DNA of 64,000 nucleotides from Asterias rubens (lineage: Eukaryota; Echinodermata; Asteroidea; Forcipulatida; Asteriidae), in the NCBI RefSeq assembly GCF_902459465.1, contig NC_047083.1:2668501-2732500 (forward strand), read 5' to 3'. This document shows positions 24,401-35,500 of the stretch, in pieces. How positions within the stretch are numbered: position 1 is the stretch's first letter; every line of letters starts with the position of its first letter. A model generated the notes under the pieces. The model was not told the DNA's origin and did not search any database. It was given only the letters and a program-made list of their open reading frames with translations. The position numbers and the translations under genes are program-made.

Positions 24401-27111
24401 GATAAGGAAAGATACGGCATGGTGGTGGAGAAACTCGTGTTCAAACGAGCTTTCCATTTATACCAAATTTATAGAACTGTGAAAGGAAAAATGCGAAAAC
24501 TCATCAAAGTCCCTACTAAAGTTGTTAATGGAGTTTACTCAGTGATGTATGCGAGACTGATTGATGGTAGAGACAGTTATTTTAAGACACGATAAGGAAA
24601 GATACGGCATGGTGGTGGAGAAACTCGTGTTCAAACGAGCTTTCCATTTATACCAAATTTGTAGAACTGTGAAAGGAAAAATGCGAAAACCGACCGATCT
24701 CCCGACTAAAGTTGTTAATGGAGTTTATTCAATGATGTGCGTAATTTGAGACACAAGATTAGGAAAGATACGGTAGGTGAACAAATAATATTTGAAGAAC
24801 AAATAATGATTACGTTTTTGATGGAGAGAAACTGGAGAGATGTGTGACAAATCGACAGTCCACTGATAAGAAACAACAAAGGTGATTTGGGAATCATAAA
24901 ATTGAACTTTGGAAATGATGACGATGAGGTCGATGCAAATAAGAGGAAATAATATACAACGAGAGGTTTTATTACCCAACATTTGATTTGAGGATAATCA
25001 TCAAGTAAAAAAAGTACAAGTGAACTTTACTACTGTGAATGGTAGAGATAATGTTGACAATAAATATGAAGGTGAAATATTAAAAAGGGAGGTTACAGAG
25101 CGCCGGCCTCATCTATGGGTGCGTTCGTTTAGCTCCCCTGGGTCGACCCCGGTGTGTGGCGGTTTTTTTTCCAAGGACGAACGTGGGTAATTATCTGCAC
25201 ACAATCTGTAAAAATTTGAACTAAATTGGTCATCGAAGTTGCAAGAGGATAATCAAAGAAAAAACAAACTTGTTGAATTACTTGTGGGTGATTTCAAATG
25301 CATAAAAAAGGCTTCAGCTGAAGTATTTTATTTGAGTGAGAAATTATCTCTTTCTCAAAAACCACGTTTCTTCAGAGGGAGCCGTCTATCACAATGTTTT
25401 AACAACTCTCCATTACTAAGTTAAAATTAAGTTTTTATGCTAACATATTATTTGACATAATTACCAATAGTGTCCAGTGCATGTAAACGATATGCACCAA
25501 GATCACTTGTCGTTTTCGTTCAATTTAGCCGAGCATTTACAGCAGGCGATTTAAGCCATTCAGATCAAGAGACTTCAAGCCTTAGAGACTGATCTTTTTG
25601 AATGAAAAATTGTCAGCTCATTTCCATTTGGGATTACCGTTCAGTCTCCATTGCATGCTCATTACCAAGTTAAAGGGAGCTGGGTACAGGTTTGGTAATT
25701 ATCAAAGACCAGTCTTCTCACTTGGTGTATCCCATCATAACCATAAAATAACAAGCCTGTGAAGATTTGGGCTCAATTGGTTATCGAAGTTGCGAGAAAA
25801 TGATGAAGTCTTTTATTATTTTAGTGAGAAATTAGCTCTTTCTCAAAAACTACGTTACTTCAGAGCGAGTCGTTTCCCACAATGTTTTATATTATCAACA
25901 GCTCTTCAATGCTAGTTACCAAGTCAGTTTTTAAGTTAATATTTGTTTTGAGTAATTACCAAACGTGTATACCTTCCCTTTAAAGGTAAATAAAAAGAGA
26001 ACTGTATTTTGAACTTGTGGAAATTATCATGAAGAGAGGTTGAAGGAGGTTGTCGAGACAAAGGGAGAAAAGTAGACGGGATGTTATAAAACCCTTTCAT
26101 CCCTACACAGCTGGGTTGCTCACTGGTGTGCGTTTTGGCGACCCGAACAAAAACTTATGGTCATGGGTTGAGCGTTTTCGCGTGTTCGGTTGAGGCGCAG
26201 TGACGATGCTGTTCATACCAACCGGTAACCGACATGTGGACTCGTTGGGCTTGATTGGGGTCCACAAAACACACTCTATAATATAGGTGTGCGGTTTTCA
26301 AAAATCTTGTAGTAAATTACTAGAATATTGTGGTTCACAATTTTTTAAAGATACCAATTGCTTATTATATCATATTTCACAATTATCACCGTGTTCGATA
26401 TTGTCATAGAATTGATGTTGAAATAAAATAAAAAGTGACAAATCCATAGAGATGAATATCACTGTAATTTGAAAAAGGTCAAACGCTGCTTTGGTTTTTC
26501 ATCTTCGTTGCACAGGTCTGGTAATGGACTCTTTGAGGTCTCCAAGGCAAACCCGTGTGCGTCGCATCTCAGCGGAGCTCAGACTATCTGCAAGCTCCAG
26601 TGTGGAAAACTTCAAAAAGGCTGGCAAGGGACTCTCGTCCGGGCTGTATAACGTCGCCAACAAGCTACCGGTGCCAAGATCACTCCAACGGCGCAGCCGA
26701 AGCTACGAAAACCTAGAGGAGAACAGTCTCCTCCATCCGGACACCCCGAAGAAAGCAGACGGAGGCGATGGGGATATAAGAAAGAGCAAATCTACGGAGA
26801 ATTTAAAGAAGATTAAAGACGAGAAGGAGGATGGGAGTCGTGGGGATAAGCGATTCTTGCGGAGAAAGTGGGAGGCAAGGAAGAACAGACAGCAACAAGA
26901 GAATAAAAACGACTGCGAGAAAGCGGAGAAGACTAGTGCTGAGGATACTGTCAGTGATGACGCACATGCGCTAGAAGACGATGGGTTGGCTGTAGACTCC
27001 ATTCCAGTCGTTTTTGAGCCTCTTACACTAGGACAGCGCCCTCTGACGCCCACTGTCACCATTTGCCTTACGGATGATGAAAATAGAAACACTAACCCAT
27101 TTCTAGATTGA
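16332..27111 (+). CDS. Unrecognised charged protein with C-terminal NPF motif, 3 exons
   Basis: Exons 16332-16391, 23239-23320 and 26516-27111 join to 738 nt, encoding 245 residues; all splice sites are GT-AG and phases agree (0, then 1). I do not recognise the family. The protein is hydrophilic, with no signal peptide or membrane segment. Exon 2 is Lys/Glu-rich. Residues 49-120 are basic and Ser-rich (RVRRISAELRLSASSS) with FKKAGKGLSSGLYNVANKL at 80-98. The pattern S-x-x-E-N-[L/F] occurs three times: SVENF (76-80), SYENL (110-114) and STENL (140-144). An acidic stretch follows, and the protein ends TNPFLD; NPF is the ligand of EH domains in endocytic adaptors. RRIS at 63-66 is a basophilic kinase-type site. 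Function unknown; a cytoplasmic scaffold or trafficking role is inference only. Confidence 0.72.
16750..17117. mobile_element. MITE-A copy
   Basis: Left end AAAGGCAATGGACACTATTG, right end CAATAGTGTCCATTG, internal palindrome gatttcgagacctcag / gaggtctcgaaatc. It lies in intron 1 of the orphan gene. Confidence 0.88.
18371..18420. repeat. (ATTT)n microsatellite
   Basis: About twelve uninterrupted tetranucleotide units in intron 1 of the orphan gene. Confidence 0.95.
19343..19390. other. Isolated 18-bp hairpin (possible structured RNA)
   Basis: GCAGTCCCTCAATgCCAC pairs with GTGGaATTGAGGGACTGC with one mismatch across a 12-nt loop. Unlike the other hairpins it has no second copy in the window and lacks the flanking pattern of a MITE. 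Shorter than a usual animal pre-miRNA stem. Confidence 0.4.
19523..19657. mobile_element. MITE-B copy 2
   Basis: Intact ends ggaaaagtttccgtatggcg and cgccatacggaaagttatcc enclose the family core. It lies in intron 1 of the orphan gene. Confidence 0.9.
19805..20247. mobile_element. MITE-N, about 440 bp
   Basis: Terminal inverted repeats tgactagagcgctaac and gttagcactctagtca, with a second inverted pair inside (ttttgaagcc near 19843 and ggcttcaaaa near 20211). Non-coding; the only copy in the window. Confidence 0.75.
20505..20643. mobile_element. MITE-H copy 1 (ggccgtgtccgaa hairpin)
   Basis: taaggccgtgtccgaaacg is mirrored by cgtttcggacacggcctaa, with inner arms cttcggctacagctacg. A related, internally duplicated copy lies at 37150-37348. 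Confidence 0.88.
20833..20888. repeat. Short hairpin
   Basis: tgcatgttggtcgagctagc is mirrored by ctagctagaccagcatgca. Probably a small decayed palindromic element; no other copy seen. Confidence 0.5.
21291..21372 (-). tRNA. tRNA-Ser (TGA), copy 1
   Basis: 82 nt, minus strand. GTCGCGG acceptor pairs with CCGCGAC, discriminator G. The A box is tggccgagtgg, the anticodon loop is ctTGAaa between gttgga and tccaat, a long serine-type variable arm follows, and the B box is ggttcgaacc. No intron. It decodes UCA/UCG-type serine codons. Confidence 0.96.
21796..21877 (-). tRNA. tRNA-Ser (TGA), copy 2
   Basis: Same length and structure as copy 1, about 500 bp away and on the same strand; it differs by one base in the variable arm (ggggaaacccc on the plus strand instead of ggggaagcccc). 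The flanks keep 'aaaagaa' just beyond the 3' end in both, consistent with a local duplication. Both lie antisense in intron 1 of the orphan gene. Confidence 0.96.
21987..22183. mobile_element. MITE-A, internally deleted
   Basis: Ends resemble MITE-A (aatgcactggacac ... taatgtctagtgcctgca) but the interior is shortened and the palindrome is missing. Confidence 0.55.
22427..22840. mobile_element. MITE-D, decayed and interrupted
   Basis: gttgccttggatcgggcgag, gagttggtctat and gcgaggttttccttttag match the complete MITE-D at 57247-57589. About 190 bp of foreign A/T-rich sequence interrupts it (about 22500-22690). Confidence 0.6.
23239..23320 (+). CDS. Orphan gene exon 2
   Basis: Acceptor tcatacag, donor gtaaat at 23321; 27 codons plus one base, ENGVIPKKPDSEKEVSKEKD and on. 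Flanked at once on the 3' side by MITE-C. Confidence 0.68.
23355..23715. mobile_element. MITE-C copy 1
   Basis: Hairpin with arms aatgagtaaaacaatgtcat and caaaaaactacagcacctca, centred on cgtctcatgagacg. The outer ends 'gatttacattaaact' and 'agtttagtgtaaatc' are inverted. It starts about 35 bp after exon 2 of the orphan gene. Confidence 0.85.
23953..24775. repeat. Tandem array, 4+ units of about 190 bp
   Basis: gttgttaatggagttta begins units at 23953, 24147, 24331, 24521 and 24711 (spacing 194, 184, 190, 190). Each unit contains cgtgttcaaacgagctttcc. Short open frames in it are by-products of the repetition. It lies in intron 2 of the orphan gene. Confidence 0.92.
25200..25487. mobile_element. 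MITE-A, decayed copy
   Basis: Keeps ggtcatcgaagttgcaagag, the 'cttcagagggagcc' block and the right end taccaatagtgtccagtgc; the left end is lost. Just before it (25117-25150) is a fragment of repeat T (tgcgttcgtttagctcccct). Confidence 0.65.
25670..25985. mobile_element. MITE-A variant with different termini
   Basis: The interior is MITE-A (gaagttgcgagaaaatgatg, aaactacgttacttcagag) but the ends are TTAAAGGGAGCTGGGTAC and GTATACCTTCCCTTTAA. This is a subfamily that shares the body and the TTAA site but not the outer terminal repeat. Confidence 0.75.
26516..27111 (+). CDS. Orphan gene exon 3, with stop
   Basis: Acceptor cgttgcacag; two bases complete Gly48. Then 197 codons run to TGA at 27109-27111. 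Codon use and the long open frame make this the best supported exon of the gene. A candidate AATAAA lies near 27728. Confidence 0.8.
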
Positions 27112-28324
27112 GAAATGATAGGTTGGACTGATCAGGGCCCAATTTCATAGAGCTGCTTAAGCAGAAAACAATGTGCTTTGCAAGTTCCAATGCTTACACA
27201 CTTTAAGAAATTAGGCCCGCATTCTATAGATCTGTTAAGCAAAAAAAAAACTGCTTTGCTAAGCCAGGTTCGGCACCACCTGAAACATTGTTCACTTTAT
27301 TGAATTTTGGTTGGTAACAAGCTTTTTATGTGCTAAGCAAGATTTTATGGTTACATTCTTGAAGAAATTGAGCACAGGGCCCAATTTCATAGAGCCGCTA
27401 AGCAAAAAATGAGTTGGGCACCTGTTGCAACCAAGTTAACGTAGGTCGGTACACGTATAATTGTTTTAACAATTTTAAAATAACAATTATTCTCACTTGG
27501 TGTATCCCACAAACCAGTTTGTGGAAATTTTGACTCAAATGGTCATCAAACTTGCAAGAGAAAAACACCCTTGTTGCATTACTATGTGTGTTTTCAGCTG
27601 CATAATACAAGGCTTCAATTTCTCTCTGAAGGGTTTAACTTTTCAGAGATGTTTTGTGCAATAGCAGTATCCTTTTTCTGTTGTTTTATGCCTGCAGAGA
27701 AATGACATTTTATTAGTTATATTTAAAAATAAAATTTCTTCTATTGGTGCTGGTAAAGTCTTCTATAAAAATTGTTATTATAAATCTACATGAACTTGTT
27801 ACTAATTTAATATTTTATTTTGCATAACCATTATTGTAAGTTGTTGGGTACCCTGTACATACGGTGATGACAATAGCAGTTAATCTCATTTCCTATAGAG
27901 GAACTCGACTACCTTTTCCATCTAGCAAAGGTTTTGGGTTATTTTGTTGAATTGAAAAATGTAGTCACACCTCAACGTACAATTCATTCAAAATGAAACA
28001 TTTATTGTACAATATATTTTTAATACTATATTCAAAAAAGCTTTTACAATCATTATCCTCTTTTTTTTTTTCAGTGACTGTTTTCTGAAATAGTGTAAGA
28101 AAAAATAAATGACCATTAAAACAAGTGTTGCATCACAAAACTACTGATCTTCAACAATGAGCACCTTTGAGGGGCACACATTAAGCAGACTACTAACCAG
28201 AAACGTTCATGCGCAGTGTCGCGCTCACCCAAACAACTCATTCGGAAGCCTAGTCAACTATCAGTAACACAGTTTTCAACAGTCCATTGCCCTCGGCGTT
28301 TTCCCCTACAGTGTCACTAGTGTC

Positions 28325-28455
28325 CATGCGCTTTAGACATGTTAGCATGGAACAGGCTATCGGGACCACAGAAGAAACCATGGTCATGAGGCTGGTTCCA
28401 AATGGTGACCACAGCAGTCAACCGTTGGTCGACCAGCCTGGATTTGAGTCATAAT
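28325..28455. repeat. Dispersed repeat V, copy 1
   Basis: catgttagcatggaacaggc and gaggctggttccaaatgg occur in the same order at 46888-46960. Confidence 0.7.
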
Positions 28456-28565
28456 GGTTAACATTTAGTTAACTATGGTGCACACTCGAACTTGCTCTAT
28501 ACTGCTCCGATGGTACCACACGGCCACTTTGCCAATCCCATTTAATGAAGAAGTTACAATGGGAG

Positions 28566-28715
28566 ACTTTTGAACGCTAGGTGGCAGCAGACTTACCAGG
28601 TAAATTTCCATTGTTTACGTAGTTCTGAGCCTGCGCACATTACCGAGAACAATGGATTTTACCTGGTAAGTCTGCTGCCACCAAGCGTCCCAAAAGTCTC
28701 CTATTAATAGTAGAA
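28566..28715. mobile_element. MITE-E copy 1
   Basis: Near-perfect palindrome: gcagcagacttaccaggtaa is mirrored by ttacctggtaagtctgctgc, with ends gggagacttttgaacgctag and gcgtcccaaaagtctcc. A second copy lies at 43500-43655. Confidence 0.88.
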
Positions 28716-28794
28716 TGGCTTGATAGAGTGGCAATATGGTAGCTGGTGGGTACAATACAATAGGCATCAGATCAGTCCGCACAACACAGATCAC

Positions 28795-28934
28795 TGGGGC
28801 CGTAACACAAAGAGCGAAGATTGATCCACAGCTGTTAATCAATCTTAGTAAAGTGTGATGTTACAATAGAAAATATCAATACTGATACGTTGTCTTTAGA
28901 TGAAGTTTAGTTTAGTTTTGTGAAATCGAGCCAT
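28795..28934. mobile_element. MITE-M copy
   Basis: gagcgaagattgatc, cagctgttaatc, agtaaagtgtgatgtt and ttttgtgaaatcgagcc follow the order of the copy at 54663-54812. Confidence 0.6.
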
Positions 28935-29361
28935 GATGGTTTTGAAAAGCGTCGTTGTTGGTCTTTCCACAATTATGTAAAACTCTTTTTGTCATTAATG
29001 TTATTAAAGCAAAAATCAATAGCACATCGTCCGTGGTTTATTGTCTTAAGTAAAGACTGCAAAAATAGAGCTCGGAGAAGGGTTGTTGTGCAGTCATCTA
29101 AAAGAGCCCAGAACACTTATCACCTAAGAGTTTAGATGTTAACTCCCAAGATTTCTGGTTCAAGTAGTAAGCACTCTGGTTGACAGGTATCCTCAGGCTT
29201 GCCAGCAAAAGTGATTAAGTTGCGCTCGGCATTCTCTGTGATTCCCTATTAGTAACCCCATTGCCCCCATTCATGATCTTCCCAAACTTCCCAAAAAATA
29301 ATTCTCCCCTTTTTAAAAATCTTATATTATATTACAAAAAATAATAATGAGACTTCAAAAA

Positions 29362-29502
29362 CTATTTCTTGGCCACCGAATTTAACTGGTCTCTTATTTT
29401 ACCGAGTCCGTCGAGCATGGTGTCTAACGTCTCTTTGCTGAGCTCAACATTCATGGTTGACGTGTCTGGAGCAACGTCCACTCTGGTTGCATTCTCTTGG
29501 AC
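29362..29502 (-). CDS. COMMD9: COMMD9 exon 7 (COMM domain end, stop)
   Basis: Residues 153-198: VQENATRVDVAPDTSTMNVE then LSKETLDTMLDGLGKIRDQL and NSVAKK, stop TAG at 29364-29362. Acceptor gtccatag. Confidence 0.97.
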   Translation of the reverse strand, partial: VQENATRVDVAPDTSTMNVELSKETLDTMLDGLGKIRDQLNSVAKK

Positions 29503-32500
29503 CTATGGACACAAAATGTGAAGGTCAGATTTAAAGGTAGGGTCATAGATTGGTAAACAATTCAAAATTTAACATAAGAGCTTAATATTTCAGTCGGTAG
29601 TCACCGACACATTAATTTTTGTGCCTTTTTTGGGGCTGATGCTAATGCATTATTTTAATATTCATGAGTAAAAGTGTGACGTAATGTCTGGCAGAAATTT
29701 CAATGTTGCACAAAAAGCGGACAGAATTTGGGATATCTATAAATGTATTTCCAATCCTTCTTTTACTACGAAGTTACTTCCATGTTGTCTGAATTGATTT
29801 CTTTTTAGTATTTTCCATTAACTCGACCCTTCCTTAACAAAATTGACAAAACTAGGGATAGTCCGCGTTTGATTGGTTAATAATCGTTCAGCACTTTGCA
29901 TAATGAATGTAAAAGACTCATGTACGTGGTCTCCCTGCACAGTCGCTTAGGATCTATGTTTAAGAGGTTTCTTACTTTGAGTTGGAGTACACATGTTGGC
30001 ACGGACATTCTGGCCAGGGTGTCTGAAGACGTCTTGATATCGACCCGCCAGTCAAAGTCAACGAGGCGTGGCAAGGAGACTTTGTGAGAGAAGAAAGGAA
30101 TGACAAATAAGACGGGTAAAAAATTAGATAACTATTGATCATTTTGACAGTGTGTTCTAATTAATACTTAGGAATTCACGTAATTGCCTTGCACTGTTAA
30201 CCATATGACTAATAAGAAGTAAGAATTACTATTTTATTTATTCGGCCATTTCACAAAGTACAGAGACAATTAAATTAACATGTTTTACAGCACTATCTGT
30301 AGGCCTACAGGCTAAATAGCAAATAAAGCACGGGTCCTAAATCAAAATGACTGACAGCAAGGTTTGGATACAACAAGAAACATGTGAAGAGTAGATGATG
30401 AGGGTAGATTGGGTAAGGACAAGAAATGAGGTGGGAGAGGGAACAGCACGGAATTTGGAATAAAGACAACCCATTTTAAACTGGCAAGGATTAACAAGAG
30501 TGTACTTAAACACTGTGACCCAAAAGTCTGTCAATCCAAACATGAGATGGGAACATATTAAGATACAATGTGCTATAAATGAATTAGATAATAATATGAA
30601 TTACAATTTGGATGATTATAAGGATAATATACTTATACAGCGAACATATCTGTCAATAAAGACACCCAAGGCGCACTACGAGAAAATAAATGGACCATTT
30701 AACAGAAAAATTGATGCTGAATTAGAAAGAACATTAATTTTGTAAACAAATATGTCTTTATGATGGTAGATGGATGTTCAAAGGTGCAAATTACACTACA
30801 AATATCATTAACAGTAACAATTCCATGAAAAAAATACAAACATGAAAGCCTGACTATATTATCCCATAATGAGTGGAGGATCCTTCCTCACTGTAAAAAA
30901 ATATAATCAAAAATTGTACAGTAACTTAACATCCAAACTGTTACACTTGGACACAGATTTCATATTGCTGGTGATGAATTGCCTGGTGATACAGGCAATA
31001 AACCATAAATGGTAAATCAAATAATTTCAAATATTCTGGAGTTTTTAACGGGTCTCTGCAACATCGTGGACCTAGACTATCCGAGACCTTGCTGAGCCAC
31101 AACATTCGAGACCTCAAAACTGCAGAGATCTGAAAATTATGGTCTCGAGACAGAGACCTCGGCCGAAACCTCCAACACTGAACACAAACACAAGAAGGCC
31201 TGACTGGTCCAGTCATTAGTCCTCTGGCCTCAGGCCTGACTTGTCCAGTCATTAGTCTTCTGGCCTCAGGCCTGACTTGTCCAGTCATTAGTCCTCTGGC
31301 CTCAGGCCTGACTTGTCCAGTCATTAGTCCTCTGGCCTCAGGCCTGACTTGTCCAGTCATTAGTCTTCTGGCCTCTGGCCTGACTTGTCCAGTCATTAGT
31401 CCTCTGGCCTCAGGCCTGACTTGTCCAGTCATTAGTCCTCTGGCCTCAGGCCTGACTTGTCCAGTCATTAGTCTTCTGGCCTCAGGCCTGACTTGTCCAG
31501 TCATTAGTCCTCTGGCCTCAGGCCTGACTTGTCCAGTCATTAGTCTTCTGGTCTCAGGCCTGACTGGTCCAGTCATTAGTCTTCTGGCCTCAGGCCTGAC
31601 TTGTCCAGTCATTAGTCCTCTGGCCTCAGGCCTGACTTGTCCAGTCATTAGTCTTCTGGCCTCAGGCCTGACTTGTCCAGTCATTAGTCTTCTGGCCTCA
31701 GGCCTGACTTGTCCAGTCATTAGTCTTCTGGCCTCAGGCCTGACTTGTCCAGTCATTAGTCTTCTGGCCTCAGGCCTGACTTGTCCAGTCATTAGTCTTC
31801 TGGCCTCTGGCCTCAGGCCTGACTTGTCCAGTCATTAGTCCTCTGGCCTCAGGCCTGTGACATACATAGTGTAAAATTCAAGCCCTGATTGATGTAAACA
31901 AATAAATTCACACAAAGAAGAGGGTATGAGACCTGGGTCAATGGATAGCAGGGACAGGGAATTCAAAGTCGGAGGCAAGAAAAGACAAGATGATAGAGAA
32001 AAGTAGGATGCACATAAATATACTAAATTTGAAGAAATAATGGAAATCACAAATTGTGACTTACTCTGGCTGTTGATAGATCTATTCCTCCATGTTGGCC
32101 TGAAAAAAAGAAGGGGAACACAAAATAAAATGCAAGACAAACCAAAACAAGAAAACAACAAACACTATAAAGCAAACAGGTTATCTAGTATTTGTTGTCG
32201 ACCAAGTAATAAGAAGTGACAACTTAAAGGCAGTGGACACTATCGGTAATTACTCAAATTAATTGTTAGCATAAAAAAACTTTACTTAGTAACGAGCAAT
32301 GGAGAGCTGTTGATAGTAAAAAACATGCACATGTTGGAATACACCAAGTGAGAATCCTCTCTGAACTTACAGATTTTCTGTGATGATTTTTGTGAGAAGA
32401 TCTTTTAAATTCTTGTGGAATTCACCTTTGAGAAAAGAGGGGAAAAAAGAAAGAAAAGTTTTATTATCCTTTTGAGAATGATTGACAAGCACTGTACAGC

Positions 32501-35500
32501 CATACTATAAAAGAAACAATTTGAGTGTCATGTTATTTCTGCTAAGCAAAATTTGTCTGTGCTTGGCAAATCTGCTACACCACATATTAATAGTTGTGTC
32601 CCCCATGTGCAGAGAGCAAAACAGACTAGCAATACAAAAAGGGAGCCAGACCATTGTGGTCTACTGGCTTAAGTTTGGTTCCACGGCTTAGTTCAGGTTG
32701 TGGGTTCGAATCCCGGTCATGACACTTGTGTCCTTAAGCAAGATGCTTTATACTATAATTGCTTCTTTTCACCCAGGGGTATAAATGGGTACCTGCGATG
32801 GTAGTAGTTGATATTTTGTTTGAAAAAGCCCTCGGAGCGCCATGGCAGCCTAGGGCTTGTATACTCCAAAGGGAGCTGAGAAAGATATATGGAATGTTAT
32901 TGGCCCAACGTCGAACGACCAGGGCCAAATTTCATAAAGCCTGTAAGCACAAAAACTTGCTTAGCACAGAATAGTAGTGCCCTACAGAAACAGGTTACCA
33001 GCCCAAATTAATTAAGTTTGATTTGTTGTGGCTGATGCTCGACTCAATTCTTGCTTAGCAAAGAAATTTGTTAAGCCAGTAATTTCTGCTTTATGAAATT
33101 GGGCCCAGGGCACTCATGTATAGCGCATTGATACATTATTGTAAAATGCGCTACTAGAAGAACTTGTTTCTTTTATTTAGCGTGAATATTCATCACTCAG
33201 TGACACTCAAAGCACTTTAACATACAGTATTTTCCTGCAAGGTATGTAGGACTGGGTTTAAGTTATGAGATCTACTGCTTTTGCACAGCACAATGTAATG
33301 GTTGACAATGTGCACGGTTTATAACTATTACTTGGAAATGATATTTACTTGGGAAGACGCTTTGGACAGAGGTGGCATCAGTACAGCCGATGAAGAGAAC
33401 ATTTCGGATGAGCTTGCTGAGGGAACATAACAACTGCAAGACAAACACAAAGGATGTTAAAGGCAGTGGACACTATTGGTAATCACTCAAAATAATTGTT
33501 AGAATAAAAATTTACTTGTTAACAAACAATGGAGAGCTGTTGATAATTTAGCATAAAAATTTGTCAGAAACGGCTCCCTCAGATGTAACGTAGTTTTTGA
33601 GAAAGAAATAATTTCTCACTAAAATATTTGAATTTGATTTTGATACCTCAGAATTAGATTTTGAGGTCTCGAAATCAAGCATCTGAAAGCACACAGCTTC
33701 GTCCGACAGGAGTGTTTTTTCTTTCATTATTATCTTGCAACTTCGACGACCAATTGAGCTCAAATTTTCACAGGTTTGTGATTTTTTTGCATGTGTTGAG
33801 AAACACCAAGTGAACACACTGGTCTTTGACAATTACACAGTACCAATAGTGCTAGGGTCTTTAACAATCCCTAATACATTTCAAGTCCCACCAATCTTCA
33901 AAAGCAATTACATTCACAATTTAAACAACAACAAAACGAATGAGACAACGCTCTCCTGACCTCCTTGTAAAGTTCACTCGCGGAAGTTTCAGGGATGAAA
34001 ACCTACAAAGTATCAAGTACAAACAAATATATAAACTGCAAACTGCAATTTTTTTTTACTGTAATTGTCTGTCTGCATAATATGCGCAAACTGTTTGTTT
34101 GTTTGTTCGTATTGTATGCCTATGTGGTTTAAAGGTTTTCTATATTTTTGTAATTTTTAATATTTTTAGACTGGCAAGCCGAAGTGAGTTTCACTGTATA
34201 TGTATGTGTGACACTAAAAACAATTGAATTGAATTGAGCTTAATTTCTACCTTGTTGGCTTCGTCATCCGATGCAGAGAGTTGTTCAGCAATTTTGTGGA
34301 CTACTTCAGTTGGAGGTTGGATGAGGTCTTTATACAAGACCGCCTGGTCACATAAACGCACCACGATGTCTCTGGAACTAGCCTGCATGGGGACCAGGTA
34401 AATGTGAGGTTTAGTTACATACCAGTGAGCAGTAGCTTCGGCCAAGTAAAAAAAGAAATATGTTTAGGGCTGGGTTTCTCCAAAAAAGGAAGGAGGAGGG
34501 GCTTTTTATTTTTCATTTCAAGATGGCCGCCATTTTTTTTAAATGTGCATACAAAAAGTTAAAAAAAAGTAAAAAAAAAAAAAAAAAAGGAGGCGGCCTC
34601 TAAAAAGGAAGCGAGCGGAGACAAGTGAGCTGGGCAAAATTTGTATGCTTACACAGTCACCTGGCTGGTATGAAAATGCAAATGTCAAAATTAAAAAAAA
34701 TTAGTACAGAACCCCAGTGACTGCACTGGGTCTCGTATAATTGGTTTTGTCTGATTTAAAGGCAGTGGACACTATTGGTAATTACTCAAAATAATTATTC
34801 GCATAAAACCTTTCTTGGTGACAAGTAATGGGGAGAGGTTGGTGGTATAAAACATTGTGAGAAACCGCTCCCTCTGAAGTGCCATAGTTTTGGAGAAAGA
34901 AGTAATTTTCCACAAAATTTGATTTTGAGACCTCAAGTTTAGAACTTGAGGTCTCGAAATCAACCGGCTAAACGCACACAATTCGTGTGACAAGGGTGCT
35001 TTCTTCTTTCATTATTATCTCGCAACTTTGACGACCGATTGAGCCCAAATTTTCACAGGTTTGTTATTTTATGCATATATGCTGAGATACAGCAAGTGAG
35101 AAGGCTACTCTTTGACAATTACCAATAGTGTTCACTGCCTTTAACTATTCAAAGTTGAGTTTGAGATACAGAAAAATCAGAAAATTGCACCTTGATTCTA
35201 AAGAAAAAGTAGATTATAGCCACTCAGACCTGCACTTTTTAGCTAAAACACATCCATTTTCCACTTTTTAATTAAGGCTGCTCGTGCCTCTCCCCTTTAT
35301 TTTGGGTGCGTTCGATTAGCTTCCCTGGGTCGACCTCGGTCTGTCCTTGATGCGTTCGAAGGGATTTGACGTCATTCTAGGGGCTCACCCAGGTCAGCCC
35401 CAAGTGCCCTGCAGAGGGTCACTTGGAGGCTGGCCCCTGGTGGTGCATGGACGTCACCACGACTACGAGAGGGTGAGTGATCAGTTCATTCAGCTCTTGT

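Larger units (their letters stand above)
27112..29361. other. Region between the orphan gene and COMMD9 (tail to tail)
   Basis: Contains both 3' UTRs. Candidate plus-strand AATAAA near 27728 and 28104; candidate minus-strand signal for COMMD9 at 29037-29042. Also MITE-L fragments (27133-27225, 27359-27412), a very decayed MITE-A (about 27470-27660), and the elements listed next. No further gene recognised. Confidence 0.5.

Noticed and set aside
24371-24749. Two repeated short open frames MMIETIILR / MMVETVILR
   Set aside because: They are consecutive units of the 190-bp tandem array, not a gene family.
30500-30745. 81-codon plus-strand frame inside COMMD9 intron 5
   Set aside because: A/T-rich composition, no splice context and no recognisable similarity.
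30941-31792. 283-codon open frame with a 12-residue repeat on the minus strand
   Set aside because: It is the 36-bp minisatellite read in its one open frame; it lies in a COMMD9 intron and its start and end have no gene-like context.
31198-31858. Regular array that might be taken for CRISPR
   Set aside because: Units are contiguous, with no variable spacers; it is a minisatellite in an animal genome.
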